DNA from: Panaeolus papilionaceus
Lineage: Eukaryota; Basidiomycota; Agaricomycetes; Agaricales
Assembly (NCBI GenBank): GCA_015501605.1
Contig: JADNRZ010000013.1
Span: 310,001 to 374,000, forward strand
Reading direction: 5' to 3'
Length of the DNA stretch: 64,000 nucleotides
Part shown: positions 22,142 through 35,144 of the stretch, in pieces
Layout: every line of letters begins with the position of its first letter
Position numbering within the stretch: position 1 is the first letter of the stretch
Translations under genes and position numbers: made by a program
The notes under the pieces: generated by a model
Databases searched by the model: none
What the model was told of the DNA's origin: nothing
What the model saw: only the letters and a program-made list of their open reading frames with translations

Positions 22142-24936
22142 TAATAAATTTGAGAATAAAAGATTGTTTGTTGCATGCGGCTGTTCTGTGTCCTAGGAGT
22201 GAGGTTTATATTCATTTTTGACACCTTTATGTTACTTTGGTTTACAAGAGAGTAAAATCTGATAAGACTGGCATTTGTCGTCGACTCGTCGTCCATGAGT
22301 GTGCGCTGGGGGAATGGACAGCCTGAAATTGATCTTGTAACGCCAGAACAGGCAAGGGGTCAAACTTATTCAAACCCGACACTTTGGTACTGTTTCCCCG
22401 GAAAGCAACAAGCACGTACGTACAAAAAGCGTTAACTCGATTCCCTTATTTATGGGCATTAGAGTCCCGATCCCCACCCTTCATTAGAGTTTCCGACATT
22501 CTTGCTATTGTCCACAAATTGTCCAGATGGTAATTGAATTTGCTCAACGTGAACCGATCGATTGTGATGTGATACACACTATGATGCGGCATTCATACAA
22601 TGGCAGCATATAGTGTGTCCACCAAATTAAAATTGCACCAAGTTGGGCATCATGCTGGGGAAGGTAAACAGTTGGGAACGTTAGGGATGTCTCGGTGTTC
22701 CCAAAAGTATATAATATGTAAAAGTCTCATAAGAGTGAGTCCAAAAATATCGTTCTTAAGCTGATTGCAGTCTCCAGAGCAACTCAGACGGGCTTTGTCG
22801 TAAGAGCATAGTTGTTCCCTTTTTTTCCGTCTTAATCAAAACAATGATCATGACACCTGAGGCCTGAGCCTTGACATTGGGACAACATTCCGGCATCTCC
22901 TTATTATATTTTCACATAACAACGCATTGTAGGGTGTTTTGTAACACATTTAGGGGCCATAAGTTTGCAAGCAATCAATTTCGAGACACATTCAAAGGCC
23001 CCGCGATGCGCGCATGCCGGTTTGTGTGTCTAGTGGTCACAATGTCAGGTGAGTCATAGTACCCTCCACTGAATCGATACCGTGGGAAACACGCCACGGG
23101 CGCTATATCGATTATCACTGCGGGATTTCGCTCCACTCAAATCGGCTTATGAGAAGATAAATCTCCGAAAATGCAGGTGTACAGATAATTTTCTGGCAGT
23201 CATCCGTGAATTGTCTATAAAGATCCCATCAAGATAATCACCAAAAGCCTCGCAGGAGAGGTCGTCCCAGAAATTGCTACTACTAGCACCGCCTTCATGC
23301 TAAACCATCATGAAGCTGTCCGATACGTGCCACTTCCATGAACCTTTTGGGCGGAGACCCTCGGAAAAGATGGTCGGATTCGTACTTCCTGTTATTGCAG
23401 CGCACCAATGTCGCGAGGTACCATGGACTGCCCAAATGAATTTATGCCATCATTTTCTACGCACATCATTTCACGTCTGATTTGAGATGTCCAAGCTCTC
23501 GTCACAAATCGAAATCAAGCTGCGACATCAAATCGACTTGAAAGATCGTGCATGGCCACCAATGTCTCAATGGCAGTTTGAATGATCTAACGTAAAAGAG
23601 TAGGGACCACATTGCCCAGGAAAATATAAGTTTATGAGCCGTTCTAATTGAGGTTCAGAATTAGATTACTTGCAGGATAAAAGCATCCCTTGGCTCACAA
23701 AACTCATTCAATTTCGTTCTATTGTGGTCAGATGTGACAAAAAATACTTAATGAATTATTTTCAGTGACACACCTTAAGTAATTCAGTATGTGGAGGCGA
23801 GTCTGTTTCCAATCCAATACAAGCGCTGCATCTATCGACACTCTAGGGCGGGCTGACATCAAAACATAGAATATCATCGTTATTGCTGCATTTTGAGTTT
23901 GTCCATTGATACTGTGCCATCTGGGAGTGCAAATCCACTCTGCAAACCTCGCCCAGATCTAGGAATATAGATGTGACCACGGATAAATGCCCAGAAGAAT
24001 CAGCAGCACAGGACCTGTGATCGTATAAGTGTCCCGGTGTTTTGGGTATGAGGAACGTTTTCCTCCCATGAGTTGACCACTAGGGCGCTGCTTGCTGACG
24101 ATTTGATCTCGCTTGTCATTGGAATCGAAGACGTATCAGTGGTGAAGCCAATATTAGTCAGATTGAATTTAGTGCCATGAGTTGGCGTACTGGGCTTAAT
24201 TCTATGCCTGAGGGTATGCTACCATCCTAGGACATGTGCAGGTAATTGAAGGTGCAAAGAGTCGTCGGTCTACGTGCCGCGGAACATTATCAAAAAAACC
24301 CTCATTGATACATGTAAACTCCCCATGCACGAGGTCAGGCGTTGCATTCTTGTGCATTCAAGGGCCTTTACAGCAATGTGTCTTTTTGGGTGGGGAGCGG
24401 CTAGTAATTGATAGCTATAGACAGGACAACAATGCTATGAGATATGTAGTACCGAAAGCGAGCCACGCCATACAGTGTAGAAATTCTGACACACCTCATT
24501 GCAATTCTACTCACACAAATGACAATTTCCCTACGAAAAGTGCAGTGATTCACCGCAATCAGATGCCGGAGCAACATCACCACGTCAACCTCTTGTTGCT
24601 TTCTCCAGATACACTGGTTGAAGCGACACAGTTGGGGGCAGCCACGACGGCGGAAATTTAATTTACGGAGACACATTCAAAAGCTCCGCATCAGTGTGTG
24701 TCGTTCTGGATGTCTGGGATCAACCATTCCGTTCACAATCCATTCGACGATGCCGTGCGAAAGTGTTGCGTCATTGTGTGGGCGCTATCTTTTGATCACT
24801 GTGAGACCTCCATCGCATAGTACCACACCCCACTTTGGGCAATGCGAGTCACCTCGGGTGGTGCAGTATCAATATTTGTGTAGCCTCCCAAGACCTAACT
24901 AATCAAGTGGACTGGCAGTGGATTTGACCCTACATA
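22142..24936. other. Gene-poor region with two relics of a dispersed repeat
   Basis: About 2.8 kb without a supportable gene. Two diverged same-direction copies of one repeat can be seen, at about 22975-23170 and 24655-24900. Each starts with a GAGACACATTCAAA-like string and contains GGCGCTAT about 120 bp later (23099-23106 and 24781-24788). An inverted relative lies at 49085-49310. Confidence 0.5.
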
Positions 24937-25341
24937 CAGTTGAATATCTCATAATGCATAAACTTGAAAAAATAATTAAAATCTTTCAAAAATATTTATT
25001 ACTTCAACACTTATAAAACTAGGTCCAATTAGCATAAACGACCATTTTGGGGCATGTTTGAGGATAAGAGGTAGTTAACCTTTTTTTTTAATGATTTAAA
25101 ACCATTTAATTTTTTTATGCATTATGAGATATTCAACTCAGTTGAATATCTCATAATGCATAAACTTGAAAAAATAATTAAAATCTTTCAAAAATATTTA
25201 TTACTTCAACACTTATAAAACTAGGTCCAATTAGCATAAACGACCATTTTGGGGCATGTTTGAGGATAAGAGGTAGTTAACCTTTTTTTTTAATGATTTA
25301 AAACCATTTAATTTTTTTATGCATTATGAGATATTCAACTG
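24937..25341. mobile_element. Head-to-tail dimer of a 202-bp palindromic-ended MITE
   Basis: Two copies (24937-25138 and 25139-25341) appear identical by eye. Each starts CAGTTGAATATCTCATAATG and ends with its reverse complement, and the long end repeat continues through GCATAAA. The outer ends are flanked by TA (24935-24936 and 25342-25343). At the inner junction the final G of copy 1 and the TA are missing. The AT-rich interior has no reading frame. TA flanks and CAGT ends suggest a Tc1/mariner-type non-autonomous element. Confidence 0.8.
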
Positions 25342-25343
25342 TA

Positions 25344-26903
25344 GTAGTAGGGCTAAATTGCTATTATGTACCTAAAGGTGACTCAGAACAGTCTCAGAGG
25401 GTTACGGGGAAATATGGCTCTTTGAATGGCAAGACTACGAGCACCGTTGTCCTGTCCGGACATCTCCATACCAAGGGCATTGATCGGGGGTTAGCGAACA
25501 CAGTTTCTAAAGGCGTAAAGTCCTGAGACCCACAACCCTTGCACTGAGATGTGTACCTCTGTTACGAGGTCACAGGACCCTTTGACGGCGACGAAATCGG
25601 TACTTGTCCAGCGTCACAAACAAATCTACCGATCGTGACATAGTGCAAAGTACCCCTATATCGTGTGGTGGCGAAGCCTGACAAACGCTGACGAATTTTG
25701 ACCTGGTCATACGTCCCAGCCCAACCTGACGAGGTCAAAAATTTGTCGCAGAGGTCACAGGTCACACACCCCGACGAACAATCCGAAATAGGGCAGTAGC
25801 TTCATCAGTAAAATCAAGAGAGACAGATACACCCTTATAAGGGTAATATACTCGAGGTCATCTCTTGCCATCGTTATGATTTGAGATCAGATTACAGCAT
25901 AGTATATATACAGATGATAAACCCACCCTCCTTCATATATTCGACATCAGGGAGCTGCCAGGCTAACACCAGGCTGGTCACACTCTGGCCAGTTTTCGGC
26001 ATCCTGTCTTCGTATCTCGTGTTGGTAACAAGCCCATGTTGTCCCTACAGACAGGTAGATCATCTAGCGTCTCCTACAAATATAATATCATATTTCTCTC
26101 GTCCTATAATATTAATACAAACATATTTGACATTCATAATGCATATTCAACTGATATCCTTCCTGGAAGCAGCCGAATACACTGGTGTCAGTTTGCAGGT
26201 CGACGCAAATCAGTCACGCTTTGATGGGTCTATGAGAAGGCTGGTTTTGTGTTCCAACCCAGTTCCAAGGGTACGGCCTTCATGTCATCAGTAAATAACC
26301 TGTGTGGACGCTTAACGGATAGTGGCGCACATTATGTGCTCTACAAGACTCTCACCTGAATGGTACTATCATAACAACGGACAACCATACTTCCCTGGTC
26401 GTGTCGTTCTTGCCCAGGTATGGTGGTATCTTGTGCCAGCATTACATTTGTAGAATGGCTTACCAGCATGTTCGCAGAGTGTACACTCCTTGTGAGTCTC
26501 GCACCTGTTGATGCTCGGCATTGCCAGACATATTTCAGCTGATACACACTCGACAGATCACTATCATACACGAGATCGTCTGAACGATCATAACCATGAT
26601 TTTTCCGATGTGCCTTTCTTGCCCATGTAGGGTGGTAACTTGTAATGGCATTACATTTTTAGAACGGCTTACCAGACTGTCCGCAGAGTGTACACTCCTT
26701 GTGAGCCTGGTCTGGGTCTCATGCTTATCTCGGAACCATCACCGGCTACTTTATCCACTCACGCAAATGACGATGTACCAACGAAAACAAATTCATTCCC
26801 TTCGCACCACGACTAAAATCTATCTATCTATTCCATCCATCCAATATGCAATAACCCCACCTTGAATCGGAAGTTTGGCCCAACACTCCTTCAGGCGGAG
26901 TGG
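25344..26903. other. Gene-poor region with short direct repeats
   Basis: About 1.56 kb without a convincing gene. GAGGTCACAGG occurs at 25565 and 25752. A TATATATA string near 25904 might belong to an old LTR. A diverged direct duplication of about 120 bp is described separately (26385-26510 and 26600-26725). Confidence 0.4.
26385..26725. repeat. Diverged direct duplication of about 120 bp
   Basis: The segments 26385-26510 and 26600-26725 share CTTGCCCA, GGTGGTA, GCATTACATTT, GGCTTACCAG and an exact run GCAGAGTGTACACTCCTTGT in the same order. Spacing between copies is about 215 bp. No coding role is visible. Confidence 0.6.
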
Positions 26904-28564
26904 TCACTGGGACCCCGCTGTTAAACGCCTCAATCGCTGCTGCTTTAATTTATCCCGTGCTTTCTTTGAACTAGAACTAGTATCAGAGGATGAGTGATGT
27001 TGCGGGAAGATTTTCCTGATAACGAACATGTTCAGGTCAGTGAAAGTTTGTGATGCCCTCGTTGGGCGCAGTTTTGTATCACTCACCTGTTCCACCACAA
27101 GAGCAAATCATCAGCCCGTTTCTTTGAAGCATCATCTGAAGGTGCTTCGAAGAAGTCCACGATAAATTCCCAAAGTACCACGTAGCTGAATTTGTTGTAT
27201 TCTTCCATCCATTGAGCGGCATCCGTGAGATTGAAAGCGAGCTAATAAATTGAGGGGTTCAAGTTGTTAGACGGTGAAAAATCATCTGAGGGAATGTGCA
27301 GGGATATACCAGGACAGCCGCGTAGGCGATGGAACGAGGTGTAACGGTGCCGTTCATATGCAAGATATTGGCCACGTTGGCCTTTGTAGCCTTCTTCTGA
27401 GATGCGGAAGATTTCCCTTTCTTCCGAACGGGCCCATCTTCCGTTTCTTCAGTGTCGAAATGTTGGACAGATGTCGGAGATGTGAAAATGACGCAATACG
27501 TCTGCGAAACGCAATTAGACATCAGTATCTGTCATAAACCCAACGATGGTACGACGAACCTTGACTAGAAGGGAGCTGCGCAAAAATTTAGATTCTACAT
27601 CATCAGCATCTCCCTTACTTCGAGGGTAGAAGCATGAAAGATAGAGGTCATCTTTGATTACCAAGTTTCCAGATTTAATGTCAAGACGTGTTCTGTGGTG
27701 GATGTGAGTGTCTGCCAGGAAGTATTACGGACGTAACGACGTACTTCTCGTCCGACCAATCATATTCTATGGGGCAGAGGAGGGAGCCTGTAATGTCGTT
27801 TTGCAGGCCACGATCTGCGCGTGATTTGATGTCAAAAGGGTCCTTGGGGGTGTAGGTTAGGTTCAACCAATTCCCAACCGCCTCCCGCACATTTCGGACG
27901 TCATCGGCGCGACCATTGGCAGCCCCCTGTTGGAGCTAAAAGGAGCACAAAAAGGCAGTAAGTCATTTAAAGTGTTTTGTACTCAGACGGATACGCACAA
28001 GGGCAACAAGCCTATCGAGGTCTTCAGGTTCGGAGTTGGGGTCGGTCAACAAGGTTCGAAGAGCAGGCACCATACTGATCATGATCCTAAACCCTTTATA
28101 TGTTCTATCCTGCCTGCCGGAGGGAGTAGAGTGAGTGGATATACATTTCAATTTGTTGAAAACAAACAGGCATACTGTAACTGAAGATCCTCGTCTTCGT
28201 TTGACTCTTCTGAACCCTCTGCCTCGGCGAGTGCACGTCTATCTGCCTCAAAAATCATGAACTGCAAACTGTCGAACATCGACGCCAAACGGCGAAGACC
28301 CCGCCCTAACGTGATAGTAGAGCTATATTCAAGTTAGTAATTATATACGGTAAGAAAGTATTGTGAGTATAAGAATAAGACTAACCCTGTTTTCTTTGTC
28401 TTGTTCGCCCTTCGGGATACCTCGACCTCACGCTCTAGTTGCGCAATGCGCCGTTTGAATCGAGAAATTGTTGCTGACTGGGGGTTTTGCGAGTCCGGTT
28501 CGGAATTATGAGTTTCAGAAGCACTAGGTTGAGACATTGGAACAGTTGAGGTAGGTGGTAGCAT
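26904..28564 (-). CDS. DUF6698-like protein of Agaricomycetes
   Basis: A multi-exon minus-strand gene from ATG 28564 (MLPPTSTVPMSQPS; the internal ATG at 28537 is equally possible) to the stop at 26904. It opens with a Ser/Gln-rich stretch and a coiled coil (RFKRRIAQLEREVEVSRRAN). The conserved core follows over several short exons: LVPALRTLLTDPN, NVREAVGNWLNLTY, RGLQNDITGSLLCPIEYDW, VKTYCVIFTSPTSV, NVANILHMNGTVTPRSIAYA, then LWEFIVDFFEAPSDD and LLLWWNRKIFP. I recall this order from the DUF6698 family, widely expanded in mushroom genomes and often near transposons. Its function is unknown. The protein ends in a basic tail (KKARDKLKQQRLRRL). Confidence 0.6.
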
Positions 28565-29136
28565 CAACTGGGAAGTGCAGGCGGCTATATAGGTTGCTCG
28601 CAGGACCGCCACGACACCATCACTCAGGGATGAGTGCAATTAATTCAGGGATGTTTTCGCCATCAAACAGCCTAAAAGACACGCGACGTAATGGTGCTGG
28701 ATATCATCAATAACTGGAAATGGGAAGTCTTTCTGAGCGTGCTATCTCTGTGTCAGAGGGTCCATAATTGTATTCATGATCGCCTGGTACATAGAGCCGA
28801 ATGCAAAAAAAGGGAAGAACTGAATCTAATGAGAAAGGTTGGTAGGTAGAATGTAAAAATCCGGTAACGTGAGGACCACAGATGAGAATTCGTTAACGTG
28901 AAGAGCCATGGGGAGATCGACGCCGACGTCGTTGGCCACGGTCAAGGCTTGAGGGTGGCAGGTGGACTGAGATGGTTACACTGTTTCCGCCGTGATTGCC
29001 AATATTGTTCATATTCACTGAAGATGTCGAGGTCGCGATGAAGAGAAGGAAATGAAAAGGGTGTGAATGAGTGAGGACAGTGAATGAAGTCGCATGAAAG
29101 CCATGAATGGCACGCAAAGGCGAAGAAAAACGAGAG

Positions 29137-29622
29137 TCAGACCATTATCGAGGGAGAAACTAGGGAGAAAGAAACCAACGCACCGCTGTTGTTGCCCTGT
29201 GGCCCGGTTTGCGCTCCAGATCCAAGTCCCGCGTTTCCTTGCTCCTCGCTTCTCCTAACCACATTCCGCTGACCAGCCAAAGTGAGTTGCAGTTGTCGTT
29301 GTGGTGAAATCGGCGTTCCTCCATAACGCTCGTCTCCGTCGTGATAATCGTTGACGTTGCTGGAGGGTAAAGGCCTTGTATCCTGTTGTAGAGTCCCATT
29401 CATCGCCTGGACTCTTATAGCCTGAGCAGCAACGACGAGAAGGGTGATGGTGGAGGCTTCACGATTCAGAGTAAAAGTTAGCTCATATCACCCGTAGACG
29501 ACACTGAAAAAGCAGAACTTACCAATCAACAATCGTACAACTAACATCCATATGTCTACACACATGATAACGCCAATAACGCCAGTGGTCTCCATGAGTA
29601 TGCAGAAGAAAAGATTCATCAT
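29137..29622 (-). CDS. Small membrane protein of unknown function
   Basis: Two exons (29523-29622 and 29137-29456, intron 66 bp, GT-AG) join in phase. The start is one of two adjacent ATGs at 29622/29619, after an in-frame stop. The N-terminus is strongly hydrophobic, suggesting two close membrane spans (NLFFCILMETTGVIGVIMC, then STITLLVVAAQAIRV). A polar, low-complexity tail follows. An alternative donor after NNSG could splice to a further exon ending RRRRRSPHGSSR, moving the stop to 28893. The start codon is only 20 bp from the left end of the KDZ element, so an original 5' part may have been lost. Not recognised. Confidence 0.4.
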
Positions 29623-29641
29623 GCAGCCTTAGTGGCTAGAT

Positions 29642-29871
29642 TCATGTATCAGCGAGTGCATTTTTCCTGTGGGGGCTCATGCATCCAAAGTGGAAAAATG
29701 CACTCGAGTGGATTTTTACACTCTTACCACTTCAGAGGCCTGTATAGGCCTGTGGGAGGGTAGGGATAGCTGTTGTACGTCGGGGACATGGTAAACAAGG
29801 GTAAACAACATCCAAAACAGTGAGCAATAGGGCTTGCTCACTGTCTACAGCGACGACAGAGCACATTGGGC
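29642..29871 (+). repeat. Left terminal inverted repeat of the KDZ element
   Basis: 230 bp starting TCATGTATCA, nearly identical to the reverse complement of 39967-40196. Within it, the string GTGCATTTTTCC recurs in inverted form (GGAAAAATGCAC, 29692-29703). Confidence 0.85.
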
Positions 29872-30564
29872 TTATTGAGACTTTTATAATAAAAATAATA
29901 TATTAACTACATATTTTAAAAATATACAGCACGGGCGGCAGTAGCGCGTGTGGGGTGGATTACCATTTACTCCTTTGGATGACGTCCTAATAATAGAACT
30001 CATCCCATCAATGGTGCTCAACACACTGTGCTCACTGTACACAACGATGATGAGACATGTTATGCTCACAGGGTTATTTCTAATAAAATTAGTATAATAA
30101 TTTTTTTTATTTTAAATAGAAATAATGGGTGATAGCACCCATTACGGGGTGGATGCACGATAGCATATTTGGATGGCGTTCTAAAAATAGAACACATTCT
30201 CACGTCGACTGTCAATGATGCATGCTCAATTCTACATGCGTGGCTCATCGAGACTCTATTGGAGACAGGAAGAGCCTATACGCTGCACATTAATACTCTT
30301 TATTAATATATTTTATCCTATGGAAAGTGGAACAGTGGTTAGATGTATACTTGGAGGATTGAATGTCACTACCAGTTACAGACATTGTCGCTCACGTCTG
30401 ATCTGATATCAACCATGATGGCTCCCGTTTTGGTAATTTTGAAACCTACAATCCTTTCATCAAACGTTCATCTGCCCCAGTGCTTGCTTCAAAATCCTGG
30501 TGCATTCTCGTACGTCCTTCCTAATTTTCGCAGTCATTTATTGATTCAATCATAAAAAGCAGTT
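29872..30564. repeat. Left subterminal region with degenerate repeat units
   Basis: It contains two units of roughly 190 bp, each running AT-rich, then TTTTAAA, then GGGGTGGAT, then a palindrome centred on CTAAWAATAG (29977-30005 and 30171-30199). The remaining bases to the transposase stop carry no gene. Confidence 0.6.
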
Positions 30565-33500
30565 TTATTCACAAGAATCCGGCTCCTCAACATCCTCGTC
30601 ACTCTCCACAGGAACTTCTTCCTGTTCTTCTTCATCATCATCCCCTTCGCCGTCCACATCGCGACCGCCCAGTTCATTGCCATCCTCGTTGGAAAGGAGG
30701 TCAGCTGCTGAGAATTTACCCAATGGGTTCTGCCACGTGGATCTAAACATGTTGTGCAGGGCTTGTTGATGGTCACTTTGCTTGACTGCGATAGCACCCA
30801 GACCCTCAGCCAACGCCTTGTCTTTCACAGCTCGTTTCCCTCTCAATCTCAACCACTGGCTGCTCTTCCACTTTAAATAAGCAAGAACGCGGCGCATTTC
30901 CTCCTTTAGCAGCATCACCTCCTCTGTCGCACGCAGAGATCTTGCTCTGCTCTTTGCCCATTCAATCATCAGCAGGCCATCGCTTTCGTCGTCTCCATCT
31001 GGCTTACGCGGCATCCACCAAATCCAAGATATGTGCTTTTTGGTTTCACCTGTGCCATCAGCTGTGGTTCTTACCCGTCCCTCCCGAATCTTGGCCTCCG
31101 GTATTTTTATCCCGGTCTTCTCCGGGTGCGGTTTCTTCACTTCCTCCCACTCCGTCACTAAATCTTTATCCTCCAATGTTCCCTTCCTTCCCTTCTTTGG
31201 CTTCAAACGTTCAGCATCCTGGAAGCTTCGGATGTCGTCATCCTCAAGGACCTTCAACGTTTTCTGCCATTCCCCTGGACCACTCAGCTTTAGTTTGGCT
31301 TCTCGGGCCCAACGATACTTGTCACCCGCGGCACAAGCCTTGTCGTGAATGCGATTGATTACGGTACGCGATCGTGTTGATTCCCGTTGCCCTCGTGAAT
31401 CTGTTTGCTTATCTTTAACCAGTCGGCTTTTCAGGCGCAAGTTGTGTCGCAACGTCTTCAGAGCGTCGTAACACTGTGAGGTGCGTAGTCGTTCTTCCAT
31501 ATCTTCCAGCCCTGGGTAACACACTATCTCCCGCTGCTCTTTAGGAATGAGTGATGGTAGCCAGATCGTGAGGTCTTCGGGGTGCTCAGCCTCAACGTTT
31601 GGGCCTGCTTTTTTCGCGAGGTCAGCCTGATACTGCAAGAGGCCAGGCATGTAGATAGGGATGAGCAATTCCCAGGTACGTATCCTTGTTTTCAATGTGT
31701 TTCTTTGCTCAGTGAGGCCTAAATCTTGACGCGCAGTTGCACGAGCTGTCAGGTCCTTGGCGAAACGACTCAGACGGCGCCTTTGTAAATATCAGGTAAG
31801 TCCTCCATTCAATGATCCAATAATCAGGACTTACTGGGAGTTTTCTAGTGCTATTCCCATTCCAACAAACGCGTCTGCGCTCGTTTCGTGCAATGCTTTC
31901 CCTCCCCCGTTCAATCTCTTTTCCTCTTCCTTGGCAAGTTCTCTTCGGACGTCATTTTCGGTAAATTCTAACATGCAGTTATTAGCATTGGATAATGTCC
32001 CAAGACAAGAAACGTGCGATAATCACCTTGGACCTCAACCATATATGGGTTAGGTACGTCTTTTGGGAACGTATCAGAATCCCATATTTCACACACCGCC
32101 TCCCACTTCTTCCCGACTCCAGGGGTCAGGGATGCTGTTAGGCCTTTGTGTGCCTCAACTTGTAGGTTGCGATCGGCCACTGCAGCGCGATATCTTCGTA
32201 GGAGTGTTGTGTGCATTGTAATGTACTTTAAAAAGTTCCACCAATTTAAATGGTCATCCACAACATCATGCCGTGACCCAGGACCTTGAGTTTTGGTGGA
32301 GTTGCCTAGCCGGTTATGTATGGCCCAGACGCGCTCAGGGGTTTCTCCATCTGTCAAACCAACTCCGGGAATGAAGTTGAATGAGAATTGCTGGTGGTTT
32401 TCCGTTTGGTTATGCATCGGTTCATGAAGCTTGGGTATCGCGGGGATAAGTTTGATGGAGTCGGGAATGACCTTGATGGCATCGGGCCACAACTTCTCCA
32501 TGCGAGCGTACAGGTTCACGAACCATTGGCAAGCTATATCGTAGCTGACAATTATGACTGCTAGTTTATGGAATGTCTCAAGCGCTGAAGCGAAGATAAA
32601 GTCCATGTTCGCGTATCTATCCAAATATTTTCAGTCATGCATATTACATATGATGTAGTTAGATTTATACATGCCGTTCTCCTTTTTGAAGGTTACCAAT
32701 ACCTTGTGGAAGGACCATATCTGACCTTCCACAGAATATACCTCCCACCCCAGTATACCTTAGCCCCTGAGAAAAGCGACTGTTAGCTTGGGCGATAGCC
32801 TGAAATCCCACACACGTGCTAATCTAACACGCGCATGACATCACATCCGCAACGTTGTCAATGAGCAACCACCATCATGGAAACCGGAACAGCACTCACC
32901 TCATCACCACTCTTCGCCTGCCTTCGCACATAACCCTCATATTCTTTTCGTGGTAGCATGTACGCCATTCCCGTACCGAGGCCAGGATCCTGGTCATAGT
33001 TGGACACAAGCTGATTTTTCAAGCGGAAATTTGCGTCCATACACACAATAAGAGCGTACAAGAACCTAGACGAGGTGCCACCTCCTCAGTAAGTGATACA
33101 GTCATCAAATTAAAAAGGCTTACTTTTCGTTTTCAGGTACCTTCTCCCAGTCATCTGGAAGGTTTTTGCCAGGGTGAGGACAGGACGAACATTCTATTGC
33201 CATTGACCCCGGTTTCACCCCCTCTATGCCTTCTGGTTCGTGCGCACAACCACCCCACTTCAGCATAGCTAAATGACGAAATTGAGTGGTCATCCTCATC
33301 AGCTGTCGGTACTTTGATTTTGGTGTTTTCGTCCCAGTGCTATCTGTTCTCTTTTCTAACCCACGATAAAAATCATAGGTTGCAGCTTTGGTCGTCAACG
33401 CAAATTTGTGCAAGAGCTCTAGCAGGTCAAAGGTCGCACAGGTTTGGATGATGCGTTGGGATGATGGATAGATGCGGCGACGTAGCAGCTGAATATGGTG

Positions 33501-34376
33501 CGCTTCCTCTCTGTCACAACCACAGAAATCAAGTGAGACTTCGTGTATCCCGTTGGTGTGAAGTACACTCATGTTCGCATGACAAGGAACTGGATTTGAA
33601 CATGACATGCTCGTGTGGTTTAGCTGGACCCTAAGACCCATCTCTTTTAAGGAGATAGATGCGAATCGAGTCCCAGTCCATTTCTGTAGAAAAAGTAAGT
33701 ATTCACTCCATCATTGTGTATCTTTTACTGACCTCTATTCGGTGAAACGGCAACCTCTTATGTCGCTTCACACAGCACTCCTTGCACACAAGATCTGGCA
33801 GAAAACACTCCGAAGCACAACGGTAGATCGCGTCTCCTTGGACTTCACTGGCAAGTCCTTTGGTCACACAGTCAGGACACTTGGTGACCTTGCGAAAATC
33901 GCCACGACCGGCAAGTCTACAGATCTCATCAAGATACGTTGAGCGATAGCGCTCTTTCCAGACAACGTGGGGTCTTTTCTGGGTGAAAGAAATCAAGGTG
34001 AGTTATGAGACCTTGTTCAGGGCTTCAGTTATCATCTCACCGATACTTTGCTTCTAGGTGCTTTTTTCTTCTTACTACTCCCATCACCTTTGCTTACTAC
34101 CAGTGTTCCCTCTTCCGCCAAAACGTCGCCCATCGCTGTATCCATGAAAAGGGACCCGTCTGGGTCCAATGCGTATTCGGTACTGTCAACCGGTGCCCAT
34201 GAACGTAGCTGTTTCCAGTTAGCCTTCGCGACATCAACGACCGCCCCCGACTCAGGTACTACACCCCGCACCCCTCCCTCAGTCCTCATCTCTGTTTCAA
34301 TCACCCTCACGGAATGATAATCCTCTTGGTCATCGGGAAGAGAGAAAAAGTAAGCGCTACCGTTGTTTTTCACCAT
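30565..34376 (-). CDS. KDZ transposase with N-terminal CxC2 cysteine cluster
   Basis: A multi-exon minus-strand gene from ATG 34376 (MVKNNGSAYFFSL) to the stop at 30565. The joins I checked keep frame. Order: a Lys-rich linker, the CxC2 cluster (CPDCVTKG, CASECFLPDLVCKECCVKRH, LDFCGCDRE), then the transposase core. The core has ALIVCMDANFRLKN (first catalytic Asp), RYTGVGGIFCGRSDMVLPQG, YANMDFIF, IVSYDIACQWFVNLYARM (second Asp), KLHEPMHN, and GVGLTDGETPERVWA (likely acidic ligand). The C-terminal third is charged and helical (ISWIWWMPRK) and ends in an acidic tail. One intron uses a GC donor (GCATGT, about 32686-32692), giving ERYANMD. I see no stop or frameshift. The protein should excise and integrate the surrounding element. 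Confidence 0.85.
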
Positions 34377-35144
34377 GTTGCCAAATCAATAATGGGGTTC
34401 AATGCAGGAGGGCGTTGAAGATTAGGATCCAGAGGATGAGTTTGCACATGCCACGTGATAACAGTATCCGTGGCGTATGAATACCTTTGCTATCCCAGTA
34501 GGATAGATAATATGTAGTTCTCCCTCCGAACCGACCCCGTCACCCACCGATTGTAGAGATAGACGTTCATGTAGTCTAGATTAATGTATGAATAAAATTG
34601 AATTTTATGCAATTTTCCGATGTGAACGATTGCGAGTATTTGACCAGCAGCAGATATGGTCCATAGATAATCCACGCGTGGTGATTTCGGGTTGAACCCT
34701 TCGTACGAACACCTTATTTCTGTACCTTCGCATGCTCCCCTAACCATAAAATTCGCAAGAATGAAACATATAGCATTATAGATCATATTTCAGTTGTTAA
34801 ATATGAAAAATATATCGAAATCTTAGAGTGGTTCAAAAAGTTGCTCAACATGATCACAAATAACGTTAGCGACCAACAATCTCTCTTCGTCCAGTTTGTG
34901 GTTTTGGCCACATCAAGATAGAAATCATTTTTTTAGATATTCGAGAAGTACAATGATCCAATATTTGGTATATGGCTTTTTTTCCTTAAAAACTCAAGCA
35001 GAGAAGCCATGATTCCAAAATTACATTGCGAGGATGGTGATTTCGGGTTGAATTCGGGGGATATATGTTACCCCGATTAGGACATCACCTCGACAATCAT
35101 CTTCTTGACGTTTTCTGTCAACTGTCAAACACATCCATTACGAA
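34377..35144. promoter_or_regulatory. Intergenic region between the divergent transposase and small-protein genes
   Basis: About 770 bp between outward-facing start codons, so probably a bidirectional promoter. It holds a 17-bp direct repeat, GGTGATTTCGGGTTGAA, at 34680-34696 and 35036-35052. A 98-codon open frame at 34490-34786 (minus) has no recognisable features and I do not call it. Confidence 0.4.

Noticed and set aside
25559..26160. Possible solo LTR (TGTTACGAGG start, TATATATA inside)
   Set aside because: I could not find a matching CA end, a target duplication or a second copy in the window.
25881..26294. 137-codon plus-strand frame
   Set aside because: It lies in repeat-like sequence with no protein features; coding cannot be supported.
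34490..34786. 98-codon minus-strand frame inside the KDZ element, with an ATG
   Set aside because: It sits between two outward-facing genes, has no recognisable pattern, and overlaps AT-rich promoter-like sequence.
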